Origin: Pseudomonas paraglycinae | GTDB lineage: Bacteria > Pseudomonadota > Gammaproteobacteria > Pseudomonadales > Pseudomonadaceae | Reading direction: 5' to 3' | Length of the DNA: 64,000 nt | Assembly: GCF_021601625.1 (NCBI RefSeq) | Contig: NZ_BQHR01000005.1 | Span: forward strand, 272,244-336,243 | Part shown: in pieces, positions 11,278 through 18,893 of the stretch | Position numbering within the stretch: the first letter of the stretch is position 1 | Layout of the letters: each line of letters begins with the position of its first letter | Notes under the pieces: generated by a model | Told to the model about the DNA's origin: nothing | The model's database searches: none | What the model saw: the letters and a program-made list of their open reading frames with translations, nothing else | Translations under genes and position numbers: made by a program

Positions 11278-12560
11278 GCAGTGCACCGTTGGAGAAATCC
11301 GCTGTGGAGCCCGTCAGCATCACCCCGCCCGTGCGCGAGCCGGGCACCGTCGATGTCGAGTATCGCTGGCAGGGCAACAACCGGATCGAGCTGCTGGAAA
11401 ACGGCGAGGAATATTTCCCCCGGGTGTTCGAAGCGATGCGCGCGGCGAAAAGCGAAATCCTGCTGGAGACCTTCATCGTCTTCGAAGACAAGGTCGGCAA
11501 GGAATTGCAGGAGATCCTGATCGATGCCGCCCGGCGTGGCGTGCGCACCACCGTCAGCCTCGACGGTTTCGGTTGTGGCGAACTGAGCACCGGCTATCTC
11601 GCCGCGCTGAGTGAAGCCGGCGTGCATCTGCAAATCTTCGATCCGGCCCCCAAGCATCTGGGGATTCGCACCAACTGGTTCCGGCGGTTGCATCGCAAGA
11701 TTGTGGTGGTCGACGGGTTGGTCGCATTCATTGGCGGGATCAATTTTTCCGGTGATCACCTGGCCGATTTCGGTCCCGAAGCGAAGCAGGATTACTCGGT
11801 GGAAATTCAGGGCCCGGCAGTGGCCGACATCCATCATTTCGCTTTGCTGCAAAGCGGCCGACCGGGACGGGCGAGATTCTGGTGGCAGCGTCGCCGGCAA
11901 CGGCGTGCCGAGATGGCGTTCGACGATCACGACGGTCAGGTGCGTCTGGTGTTCCGCGACAACGACCGGCACCACACGGATATCGAAGACGTTTATTTGC
12001 AGGTATTGCGCCGCGCCCAACGGCGGGTGGTGATCGCCAACGCCTACTTCTTTCCCGGCTATCGCCTGCTGCGCGAGATTCGCAACGCAGCCCGGCGCGG
12101 GGTTGAGGTGCGGCTGATTCTGCAGGGGCAGCCGGACATGCTAGTGGCCAAACTCGCCGCGCGCATGACCTACGACTACCTGCTCAAGGCCGGGGTGCAG
12201 ATTCACGAATATTGCGAGCGGCCGCTGCACGGCAAGGTGGCGCTGGTGGACGAGGAATGGAGCACCGTCGGCTCGAGCAATCTCGACCCGCTGAGCCTGT
12301 CGCTGAACCTGGAAGCCAACGTGCTGATCCGAGACCGCGCCTTCAATCGCCACTTGTTCGAACGCCTCGAAGACCTCAGCCACAACCACTGCAAGGCGAT
12401 GGACGCCGCGAAGTCGCCGCGCGGGCGGATCTGGCACATGACCGTGGGCTTTCTCGTGTTTCACTTCCTGCGGCATTTCCCGGCGATGGCCGGCTGGCTG
12501 CCGGCGCACAAGCCACGGCTCAAACCCTTCACCCACGCCGCCGGGAGCGATCCGTCATGA
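11274..12560 (+). CDS. clsB: Cardiolipin synthase B
   Basis: A 428-aa phospholipase-D-superfamily protein with two HxKxxxxD motifs: HRKIVVVD followed by GGINFS, and HGKVALVD followed by GSSNLD. It lacks the N-terminal membrane helices of ClsA, like E. coli ClsB (413 aa). ClsB condenses phosphatidylglycerol with another phosphatidyl donor to form cardiolipin at the inner membrane. The arginine-rich stretch [13 protein letters not shown] after the first domain could bind anionic lipid. The start overlaps the stop of the EEP gene and the stop overlaps the start of the YbhN gene, so the set is one transcription unit. Confidence 0.92.
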   Translation: MSSAPLEKSAVEPVSITPPVREPGTVDVEYRWQGNNRIELLENGEEYFPRVFEAMRAAKSEILLETFIVFEDKVGKELQEILIDAARRGVRTTVSLDGFGCGELSTGYLAALSEAGVHLQIFDPAPKHLGIRTNWFRRLHRKIVVVDGLVAFIGGINFSGDHLADFGPEAKQDYSVEIQGPAVADIHHFALLQSGRPGRARFWWQRRRQRRAEMAFDDHDGQVRLVFRDNDRHHTDIEDVYLQVLRRAQRRVVIANAYFFPGYRLLREIRNAARRGVEVRLILQGQPDMLVAKLAARMTYDYLLKAGVQIHEYCERPLHGKVALVDEEWSTVGSSNLDPLSLSLNLEANVLIRDRAFNRHLFERLEDLSHNHCKAMDAAKSPRGRIWHMTVGFLVFHFLRHFPAMAGWLPAHKPRLKPFTHAAGSDPS

Positions 12561-13558
12561 GCCATTCCGAAGCCCACGCGGCGGTGCATCCGGCACCGGC
12601 GGGCAAGTCCCGCTGGAGCCGCTGGAAACGTCCGCTGACCCTGCTGTTTTTCCTTGCGCTGATCGTTTTGCTGACGATGTTCGCCAGCCGTATCGAATGG
12701 GCCGAGGTGCTGCAAACCCTCGCCGACTTCAAGGTGCGCACGCTGATCATCGCCTCCAGCCTGACCCTGCTGAGCTTTCTGGTGTACGCCAGTTTCGACC
12801 TGATCGGTCGCACTTACATCCGCCAGGATCTGACCTGGAAACAGATCCTGCCGGTGGGCGTCATCAGTTACGCCTTCAATCTCAACTTGAGCGCATGGGT
12901 CGGCGGAATCGCCATGCGCTATCGCCTGTATTCGCGGCTCGGGGTGAGCAAAAGCAACATCGCCAAGATCCTCGGCCTGAGCCTGGCGACCAACTGGTTC
13001 GGCTACATGACCATCGCCGGCGTGGTGTTCAGCAGCGGACTGGTGCGCATGCCACCGGGCTGGAAAGTCAGCAGCGATGCGTTGCAGGGCATTGGTGTGT
13101 TGCTGCTGTTGGTGAGCGCCGGTTATCTGGTCGCCTGCCAGTTTTCCCGACGGCGCGAGTGGTCGATTCGCGGGGTGGAGATCAACCTGCCGTCGCTGCG
13201 CATGGCGGTCCTGCAATTGCTGCTCGGGGCGCTGAACTGGTCGCTGATGGCGGCGGTGATTTTCACCTTGCTACCGAGCAAACTCGACTATCCGCTGGTG
13301 CTCGGGGTGCTGTTGATCAGCGCGATTGCCGGGGTCATCACCCACATTCCCGCTGGGCTCGGCGTGCTGGAAGCGGTGTTCGTGGCGCTGCTGCAACACG
13401 AGGCTTCGCGCGGCAGTCTGGTGGCAGGATTGCTGGCTTATCGGGCAATCTATTTCCTGCTGCCGCTGCTGATCACCGTGCTGATGTACCTGGTGGTGGA
13501 AGCCAAGGCCAAGGCATTGCGGATCGAGAAGAAACCCAAATCTGATCAGCGGGACTGA
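12557..13558 (+). CDS. Lysylphosphatidylglycerol synthase TM-region/UPF0104 family protein (YbhN-like)
   Basis: A 333-aa integral membrane protein with about eight hydrophobic helices. It shows the family features NLNLSAWVGGIAMRYRLYSRLG near the middle and ITHIPAGLGVLEAVFVALL towards the C-terminus. It corresponds to E. coli YbhN, which lies next to clsB. It lacks the soluble aminoacyl-transferase domain of MprF, so it is not an aminoacyl-PG synthase; a lipid flippase-like role is a reasonable inference. The ATG at 12557 overlaps the clsB stop (ATGA). Its 3' end overlaps the convergent hydrolase gene by 13 bp. Confidence 0.85.
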   Translation: MSHSEAHAAVHPAPAGKSRWSRWKRPLTLLFFLALIVLLTMFASRIEWAEVLQTLADFKVRTLIIASSLTLLSFLVYASFDLIGRTYIRQDLTWKQILPVGVISYAFNLNLSAWVGGIAMRYRLYSRLGVSKSNIAKILGLSLATNWFGYMTIAGVVFSSGLVRMPPGWKVSSDALQGIGVLLLLVSAGYLVACQFSRRREWSIRGVEINLPSLRMAVLQLLLGALNWSLMAAVIFTLLPSKLDYPLVLGVLLISAIAGVITHIPAGLGVLEAVFVALLQHEASRGSLVAGLLAYRAIYFLLPLLITVLMYLVVEAKAKALRIEKKPKSDQRD

Positions 13559-14304
13559 ATGATGCTCAACCGCTCGCCCACCACCATTTCGGTGATCCAG
13601 TCGACCAGGATCGAGGTGTAGGCCTGCTGCGAGGTCGGGTCGCTCAGGGCATGGTCGGCGCCGTCGATGATGCGGTGGGTCAGCGAGTGGGTCTGCTGGC
13701 ACGCGGCGCGGTAACTCATGATCGTCGCGTGGGGCACGTAGTCATCGGTTTCCGACTGCACCAGCAGCACGTCCCCGGTGAATTGCGAGCAGGCGTGCAA
13801 GGCGCGGTTGCTGTCGGCGCGCACCAGGGTGCCGCGATAATCGCGCAGGTCGGCCTTGTCCAGATCGCGTTTTGGCGTATGCCATTGCTCGTCGCGGTAC
13901 AGCGCCGGCACCCGCAGCGCAAGCCAGCGCACCGGGCGCAGCGAGGTCAGGATCGAGGCGAGATAACCGCCGTAGCTGGTGCCCACCACCGCGATGGCCG
14001 AGGTGTCCAGCGCCGGATGGGCGAGCAGCCGGTCGTAGGCCGCCAGCAAGTCACGCAGATTGTCTTCGCGGGTGACCCGGCTCAGCGGAATGCCGGTGCC
14101 GCCGGTGTGCCCGCGCAGGTCGAACGTCAGGCACACACAACCCAGGCCGGCGATGCCTTTGGCCCGTTCCAGATCCCGCTCCTGACTGCCGCCCCAGCCG
14201 TGCACGAACAACACGCCGGGGACTTTCGATTTGGGACTGAGGAACGTCCCGCTCATCTGTTCATCATCAATGTCGATTTGAATGCTTTCGCTTCTAGCCG
14301 TCAT
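13546..14304 (-). CDS. Alpha/beta hydrolase family protein
   Basis: A 252-aa serine hydrolase. The oxyanion-loop motif VLFVHGWGGS is near residue 31, FDLRGHTGG follows, the nucleophile elbow GTSYGG is near residue 110, the acid is in SETDDYVP, and the catalytic His is in GADHALSD. It resembles dienelactone-hydrolase or S9-peptidase-like esterases. There is no signal peptide, so it is cytoplasmic. Its ATG overlaps the stop of the DUF3182 gene by 11 nt, which implies a two-gene operon. The substrate is unknown. Confidence 0.82.
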   Translation of the reverse strand: MTARSESIQIDIDDEQMSGTFLSPKSKVPGVLFVHGWGGSQERDLERAKGIAGLGCVCLTFDLRGHTGGTGIPLSRVTREDNLRDLLAAYDRLLAHPALDTSAIAVVGTSYGGYLASILTSLRPVRWLALRVPALYRDEQWHTPKRDLDKADLRDYRGTLVRADSNRALHACSQFTGDVLLVQSETDDYVPHATIMSYRAACQQTHSLTHRIIDGADHALSDPTSQQAYTSILVDWITEMVVGERLSIIQSR

Positions 14305-15400
14305 AGGATTTGACCGTTACGTATTTGAGGAGAAAGTCGCTGTTCTCGGCCGGCCCGCGATACACCTCGATGGCATCCGCTGGCAGGGCCTGATCGGTAT
14401 AGGTTTCCACCGATGACACGCGGATCGCGCGCATCGAAGGATCGTTGACGAAGCTTTGCAGCGCCGCCACTTCCGCGCTGCTGGCGCCGCCCATGCGCCA
14501 GGACTGTTCGAGAACGCCACTGCGCGGCCGGCCTTCGCTGTCCAGGCCCTGGGCGATGTCGTAATTGCGCCGCGAGGCATAGAAACGCGGATAGGCTTCG
14601 TCCGCCGCCCGGTCGAACACCTGCGCCTGCTGAATGGCCAGACGCACGTCGTCGGGCAGATCCAGCGCCAGCAGATCCTCGTAACCGCCCTGCACCACCA
14701 GCAGGTTCGAGCCGCCGTACACCTCTTCGCCGTGGGCGTCCTTGGTCAAGTATTGATCACCGCAGTAACTCAGCACCCTGCCGCCGATGAACGACTGACC
14801 GACGCTGTGGGTAACCACCTGACTCAAATCCTGCTCCAGCACCACGCCATCGCTGAACAGTTCTCCGGCCTCGGGTCGGGCGAGAATTTCGTCGAACGCA
14901 TCCAGGCTCTTGATCACTTCCTGTCCGCGCCCGGCACAGGCGTGAATCGGCTTGATCCGGATCGGTCCGCTGTACAACAGATGTTCAGCGGCAGGCCGCG
15001 CATCCTCCAGCGCAAAGACGCTGAGCCCGTCCAGCACCACGGTGCGCACCCGCTCGGAAAACAACGGCGACCAGCCTTGCGGCGCGTGGGCCTGATGGCT
15101 GCGCAAACCGTGGCTGATGGCTTTGGTGCAGATGAAGTCGTGCTCGACGAAACCGCCCCACAGATCATCCGGACCGCTCACGCCCAGTTCGCGGGCCGCC
15201 GCGCCGACGAGGGTCTGGGTCGGCAACAGATATATATCCCTGCCACGATGCTTTTCAGCGTCGTAACTGCCGCCGAACTTGAGGCCGAGGATCTGCGCCA
15301 GCCATCGCGCGAGGGCTTTGTTGGTCTGCACTTCATGCTGTGGCGCGCCGGGTCGAACCGAGTGGGCGACGACCACTTTCCTGCGGGATGTCGGGGTCAT
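14294..15400 (-). CDS. DUF3182 family protein
   Basis: A 368-aa protein that I place in DUF3182, a family without established function. The sequence reads like a divergent ATP-grasp enzyme: an N-terminal Rossmann-like region, FICTKAISHGLRS, a possible ATP-binding lysine strand GPIRIKPIHACAGRGQEV, an acidic VVLEQDLS, and a late LEQSWRMGGAS segment. This fold assignment is my inference. The start MTPTSRRK at 15400 was preferred over an in-frame ATG 15 nt upstream. It is followed by the overlapping hydrolase gene and faces the clsB operon, so the two transcription units converge. Confidence 0.75.
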   Translation of the reverse strand: MTPTSRRKVVVAHSVRPGAPQHEVQTNKALARWLAQILGLKFGGSYDAEKHRGRDIYLLPTQTLVGAAARELGVSGPDDLWGGFVEHDFICTKAISHGLRSHQAHAPQGWSPLFSERVRTVVLDGLSVFALEDARPAAEHLLYSGPIRIKPIHACAGRGQEVIKSLDAFDEILARPEAGELFSDGVVLEQDLSQVVTHSVGQSFIGGRVLSYCGDQYLTKDAHGEEVYGGSNLLVVQGGYEDLLALDLPDDVRLAIQQAQVFDRAADEAYPRFYASRRNYDIAQGLDSEGRPRSGVLEQSWRMGGASSAEVAALQSFVNDPSMRAIRVSSVETYTDQALPADAIEVYRGPAENSDFLLKYVTVKSYDG

Positions 15401-15578
15401 GCGTCCCCCTTCCAACGGCGGGTTGAATGTAGGTCAGAGGGTGCAGAGATCAGGCCAACCGGGGTTCGCCGGAAACGCCCTGCAAATCAGCCACTTGAAA
15501 AACCCGTGCTGGCACCGCGCCTATTTCAATCTGCACGACTGCGCTGTGGGCTCCGGCATTTTGCACGACGGGTGCGTA

Positions 15579-16574
15579 TTACTTCGCCACGGCTGGCGGC
15601 GGACTCACGCCGAATCGCGTGCGGTATTCACTCGGCGCCAGCCCGGTGATTTTCTTGAACGTCGCGCGAAAGGCTCCCGGATCCTGATAGCCCACCGTCC
15701 ACGCGATGTGGTCAATAGTGCCATTGGTGAACTCGAGCATTTCCCGGGCCTTGCCGACCCGCAGGTGCTGGCAGTATTCGGTGGGTTTCAGGCCGGTCGC
15801 CGCGCGGAAACGGCGCAGGAAAGTACGTTCTTCCAGGCCCGCGCGCTCGGCCATCGCCGTCAGTGAGACATCGGTCGCGCCATTGCCTTGCAGCCAGTGC
15901 TGAACCTTGAGAATCGCCGCGTCGCCATGATTGAGGATCGGGGCGAAATTGCTGCCGCAGGCACTGGCGCTGTCGCTGTGTTCCACCACCAGGAATCGCG
16001 CGGTCGCGCTGGCAATGCTCGGCCCGAGCAGACGATCGACCAGCCGCAATCCCAGCTCCGACCAGGCCATCAATCCGGCCGTGGTGATCAGGTCGCCGTC
16101 ATCGACAATCGGTGTGTCGGCCTTGAGTTTGATGTGCGGATAACGCTCGGCGAACGCCTTGGCTGACGTCCAGTGCGTGGTGGCGCTGCGACCGTCGAGC
16201 AGACCGCTTTCGGCCAGCAGCAGAGAACCCACGCACACCCCGCCGAGGGTGGCGCCGCGGGCGTGTTGCTCGCGCAGCCAGTGAATCAACCCGACGGACA
16301 CCTGGGCCGCCGAGAAACCACCAATGGACGGCGGAATCACGACCGCCACCAGACCGGTTTCGGCACCGGGGTTGCTGTCGTGGACCCGTACCGGCGGCTG
16401 ATCGCCCTCAACCTGCCAATGGCTGACCCGCAAGCGCGGCAACTGCGCACTCTGGTACTCGGCAGCGACCCGGTTGGCCACCGCGAACAGGTCAGTCAAA
16501 CCATGCACCGCCGCCATCTGCGCGCCGGGATAGATCAGCACACCCAGTTCGACGACCGCCGGTTTCGCGTCCAT
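15579..16574 (-). CDS. GlxA-family transcriptional regulator (DJ-1/PfpI-like domain plus AraC helix-turn-helix)
   Basis: A 331-aa regulator. Residues ~1-190 form a class I amidotransferase/DJ-1-like domain (VELGVLIYPGAQMAAVHGL, then LGGVCVGSLLLAESGLLDG with the nucleophile-elbow Cys). Residues ~220-325 are an AraC-type double helix-turn-helix (MAERAGLEERTFLRRFRAATG, then IAWTVGYQDPGAFRATFKK). Such proteins usually sense a small metabolite and activate a neighbouring catabolic gene. It is divergent from the cysteine hydrolase, whose start is about 100 bp away, so that gene is a likely target. The ATG at 16574 starts directly before the domain. Confidence 0.88.
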   Translation of the reverse strand: MDAKPAVVELGVLIYPGAQMAAVHGLTDLFAVANRVAAEYQSAQLPRLRVSHWQVEGDQPPVRVHDSNPGAETGLVAVVIPPSIGGFSAAQVSVGLIHWLREQHARGATLGGVCVGSLLLAESGLLDGRSATTHWTSAKAFAERYPHIKLKADTPIVDDGDLITTAGLMAWSELGLRLVDRLLGPSIASATARFLVVEHSDSASACGSNFAPILNHGDAAILKVQHWLQGNGATDVSLTAMAERAGLEERTFLRRFRAATGLKPTEYCQHLRVGKAREMLEFTNGTIDHIAWTVGYQDPGAFRATFKKITGLAPSEYRTRFGVSPPPAVAK

Positions 16575-16675
16575 TGTCAGTTTTCCCCTGTGTATTGTCG
16601 GTGCGGCCAATCCTCGAAAACGTGGCCAGCGCCAATACTGAGCCCACACCCAACGTTCACTTCGAGGACACACCC

Positions 16676-17230
16676 ATGGCCAAGCAAGCGCTCATCGTAG
16701 TCGATATCCAGAACGACTACTTCCCCCAAGGCAAGTGGCCGCTGGCCGGTGCCGACGCCGCAGCGGACAACGCCGCCCGGTTGATCGCGGCGTTCCGCGA
16801 GGCCGGTGATTCGGTGGTGCACATCCGCCACGAATTCACCTCGCCCGAGGCACCGTTTTTCACTCCGGGCTCCGAAGGCGCGAAGCTGCATCCGAAAGTG
16901 CTCAACCGCGCCGACGAGCCGGTGGTACTCAAGCACTTCGTCAACTCGTTCCGCGAAACCGAACTGCAATCGATCCTCGACGAACAGGGCATCAAGGAGT
17001 TGGTAGTAGTCGGCAGCATGAGCCACATGTGCGTCGACGGCATCACCCGCGCAGCGGCAGATCTGGGTTACACCGTCACGGTGATCCACGATGCCTGCGC
17101 CAGCCGCGATCTGGAATTCAACGGCCTGACCGTTCCCGCCGCCCACGTGCATGCGGCGTTCATGTCGGCGCTGGGGTTTGCCTACGCCAGCGTGGTGTCC
17201 ACCGACGAGTTCCTCGTCGCCAGCCGCTGA
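16676..17230 (+). CDS. Cysteine hydrolase, isochorismatase family
   Basis: A 184-aa enzyme of the isochorismatase/nicotinamidase superfamily. The putative catalytic triad is visible as Asp10 (VVDIQNDYF), Lys86 (VLKHFVNSF) and Cys119 (GSMSHMCVDG). The family hydrolyses amide or vinyl-ether bonds in small molecules in the cytoplasm. The start at 16676 was chosen because it opens into the conserved ALIVVDIQNDYF strand; upstream codons in frame cover the divergent promoter. Expression is probably controlled by the adjacent GlxA-type regulator. The exact substrate is not deducible. Confidence 0.87.
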   Translation: MAKQALIVVDIQNDYFPQGKWPLAGADAAADNAARLIAAFREAGDSVVHIRHEFTSPEAPFFTPGSEGAKLHPKVLNRADEPVVLKHFVNSFRETELQSILDEQGIKELVVVGSMSHMCVDGITRAAADLGYTVTVIHDACASRDLEFNGLTVPAAHVHAAFMSALGFAYASVVSTDEFLVASR

Positions 17231-17260
17231 GCCCTGCTCTGATACAACCAGAAAAACCTG

Positions 17261-17286
17261 CGCCCGCCTCGTTGCGGGCGTTTTTT
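17261..17286 (+). terminator. Intrinsic terminator after the cysteine hydrolase gene
   Basis: Stem CGCCCGC (17261-17267) pairs with GCGGGCG (17274-17280) and is followed by a T6 run. Confidence 0.88.
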
Positions 17287-17302
17287 CGCGTGTCATGAAA
17301 AT

Positions 17303-17314
17303 CTCACGCGTGAG
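17303..17314. promoter_or_regulatory. Candidate operator 1, perfect 12-bp palindrome
   Basis: CTCACGCGTGAG is a perfect inverted repeat. An identical copy lies 46 bp downstream (centre to centre), and the candidate yjf promoter lies between the two. The binding protein is unknown. Confidence 0.65.
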
Positions 17315-17317
17315 CCA

Positions 17318-17346
17318 TTGATGGCATTTTGATTTGGTTGTAGTGT
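17318..17346 (+). promoter_or_regulatory. Candidate sigma-70 promoter of the yjf operon
   Basis: TTGATG at 17318-17323, a 17-bp spacer, then TAGTGT at 17341-17346. The boxes fall between the two CTCACGCGTGAG palindromes, which would place both operators over the polymerase footprint. The -10 match is moderate. Confidence 0.5.
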
Positions 17347-17348
17347 TG

Positions 17349-17360
17349 CTCACGCGTGAG
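17349..17360. promoter_or_regulatory. Candidate operator 2, second copy of the palindrome
   Basis: Identical CTCACGCGTGAG, ending 23 bp before the ATG of the yjfI-like gene. It overlaps the expected transcription start of the candidate promoter. Confidence 0.65.
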
Positions 17361-17383
17361 ATGTTCATAACGGAGTCATCGCC

Positions 17384-18052
17384 ATGAAAAGCCGCTCCCC
17401 CGCTACAGCGTCAGAGAGCCCAAAGGGAGTGCGCTCGACACCGTCCGCGAAAAAACCGTCGAGCTTCTACATGAAGCAGATGCGCGCGGGCCTGGCTGCC
17501 GCCGGTTATGTGAAACACGAAACTTGGGTGCTTCCGGAAAACCGAAGCTTGCTCAAGCAAATGGAGCAACAGCTACGCCAACCGATTCTGGCTGGCTCTT
17601 TCATGTCGGAGAATTACATGAGCGCAGGCAACAACTGGAACATCGATAGCCTCTACAACGCTTTCAAGGCGCTGGACGAGGTGGCTTCGCAAGAAATCAC
17701 GCTGTCTCTGATCCAGAGCTCCGAACCCAGCCTCAAGCTGGAAATGAACGAATTCGGCGGTCTGCCGATTCACATCGCCATCGCCGGCCAGCAGATCATC
17801 GTCGACACCGTGCTGGTGGACATTGATTCGATCACCGACGTACGCGCGTTCAACGACGCCGTGCTGCGCAGCCGGGAAATGTTCCCGCTGTCGTCGATCG
17901 GCATCGAAACCATGCCCAATGGCCAGACCGTCTACAACATGTTCGGTGCACTGAGTGCCGATTCGAGCCTGACCAACGTAGTCACCGAGGTGAAAACCCT
18001 GGTCGACAACGTGCAGCGCGCCAGCGAAGCCTTCGAACACTTCTTCAAGTAA
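17384..18052 (+). CDS. yjfI: YjfI family protein (DUF2170) with an N-terminal DNA-binding-like extension
   Basis: A 222-aa protein. Residues ~83-222 match the E. coli YjfI/DUF2170 domain (IHIAIAGQQIIVDTVLVDI, FPLSSIGIE, NMFGALSADSSL). The first ~80 residues are extra. After a Ser/Lys-rich start, residues 27-66 read helix - GYVKHETWVLPEN strand - helix (SLLKQMEQQLR), a layout like MazE-antitoxin/DUF3018 ribbon-helix-helix segments (xxGLxxxxxWV). This suggests a DNA-binding module, which is inference. It heads the yjf operon and lies immediately after a pair of palindromes, so autoregulation is plausible. It is followed 17 nt later by the PspA-like gene. Confidence 0.82.
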   Translation: MKSRSPATASESPKGVRSTPSAKKPSSFYMKQMRAGLAAAGYVKHETWVLPENRSLLKQMEQQLRQPILAGSFMSENYMSAGNNWNIDSLYNAFKALDEVASQEITLSLIQSSEPSLKLEMNEFGGLPIHIAIAGQQIIVDTVLVDIDSITDVRAFNDAVLRSREMFPLSSIGIETMPNGQTVYNMFGALSADSSLTNVVTEVKTLVDNVQRASEAFEHFFK

Positions 18053-18069
18053 TCAACAGGGAAAATCCA

Positions 18070-18768
18070 ATGACTCAGTCCATCTGGAACAAGTTGTTCA
18101 CCGCGCTGCGCGGCGGCGCCAATGAAGTCGGCGAAGCGATCGTTGACCAACAGGCCCTGCGCATCCTCGATCAGGAAATCCGTGACGCCGACAGCGCCCT
18201 GTCCAACGCCCGTCGCGAACTGGTCACCATCATGGCCAAGCACAAGCTGTCCGCCGACCGCGTGAGCGAGTACGACGCCAAGATCAAGGACCTGGAAGCC
18301 AAGGCTGTTTCCGCCCTGAACGCCGGCCGCGAAGATCTGGCGATGGAAGTGGCCGAAGCAATTTCGACCCTGACCAACGACCTGACCACCGAGAAGGCCC
18401 AGAGCGACGAGTTCGGCACCTACGCCGACAACATGCGCAAGGACATCAACAAGGCCGAAGCGCGGATCAAGAGCCTGCGCCAGCAAGTGGACATGGCCAA
18501 GGCCCGCGAAAGCGTGCAGAAGGCTCAGGTCAGCGCTTCGATCGCCAGCGGCGGCGCCAACGGCAAACTGGAAACCGCCGTCGGCACCCTGAACCGTCTG
18601 CAGGAAAAGCAAAAGCAACGTGCCGCCGAGCTGAATGCTCAGGACGAACTGGCCGATGCCACGACCGGCAACGACCTGGACCGCAAGCTGCGCGAAGCCG
18701 GCATCACGCCGAACGAAGGCAGCGCCAACGCCATCCTCGAGCGTCTGAAGCAGAAGTCCGCCCAGTAA
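18070..18768 (+). CDS. yjfJ: PspA/IM30 family protein (YjfJ-like)
   Basis: A 232-aa, almost wholly helical protein with heptad patterns typical of PspA/IM30/ESCRT-III relatives. It has an N-terminal amphipathic segment (IWNKLFTALRGG), then long coiled coils (ALRILDQEIRDADSALSNAR, KAEARIKSLRQQVDMAKAR). These proteins assemble on the inner membrane and protect it from leakage. It is closer to YjfJ than to stress PspA, judging by the yjf neighbours; no pspF or pspBC genes are present. A strong terminator follows at 18779-18812, so distal genes may be transcribed at a lower level or from their own promoter. Confidence 0.87.
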   Translation: MTQSIWNKLFTALRGGANEVGEAIVDQQALRILDQEIRDADSALSNARRELVTIMAKHKLSADRVSEYDAKIKDLEAKAVSALNAGREDLAMEVAEAISTLTNDLTTEKAQSDEFGTYADNMRKDINKAEARIKSLRQQVDMAKARESVQKAQVSASIASGGANGKLETAVGTLNRLQEKQKQRAAELNAQDELADATTGNDLDRKLREAGITPNEGSANAILERLKQKSAQ

Positions 18769-18778
18769 CGGCGGCCAG

Positions 18779-18812
18779 AAAAAGAAGGGCACCGCGTGCC
18801 CTTCTTTTTTTT
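18779..18812 (+). terminator. Intrinsic terminator/attenuator between yjfJ and yjfK
   Basis: AAGAAGGGCAC (18782-18792) pairs with GTGCCCTTCTT (18796-18806) and is followed by a T8 run. It separates the first two yjf genes from the rest. Confidence 0.88.
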
Positions 18813-18893
18813 GCCTGCTCGTTCACCGCGCGGCCCGGTACACTAGCGGCGTTTTGCCAACGAATACCTCCACCCGCTTCAAGGAATGTACCC

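Noticed and set aside
12557-13558. MprF-type lysyl-phosphatidylglycerol synthase
   Set aside because: Only the membrane region is present; the aminoacyl-transferase domain is missing.
18070-18768. Classical phage-shock protein operon (pspABC)
   Set aside because: No pspB, pspC or pspF gene is nearby; the neighbours are yjf genes, so the PspA-like protein is YjfJ type.
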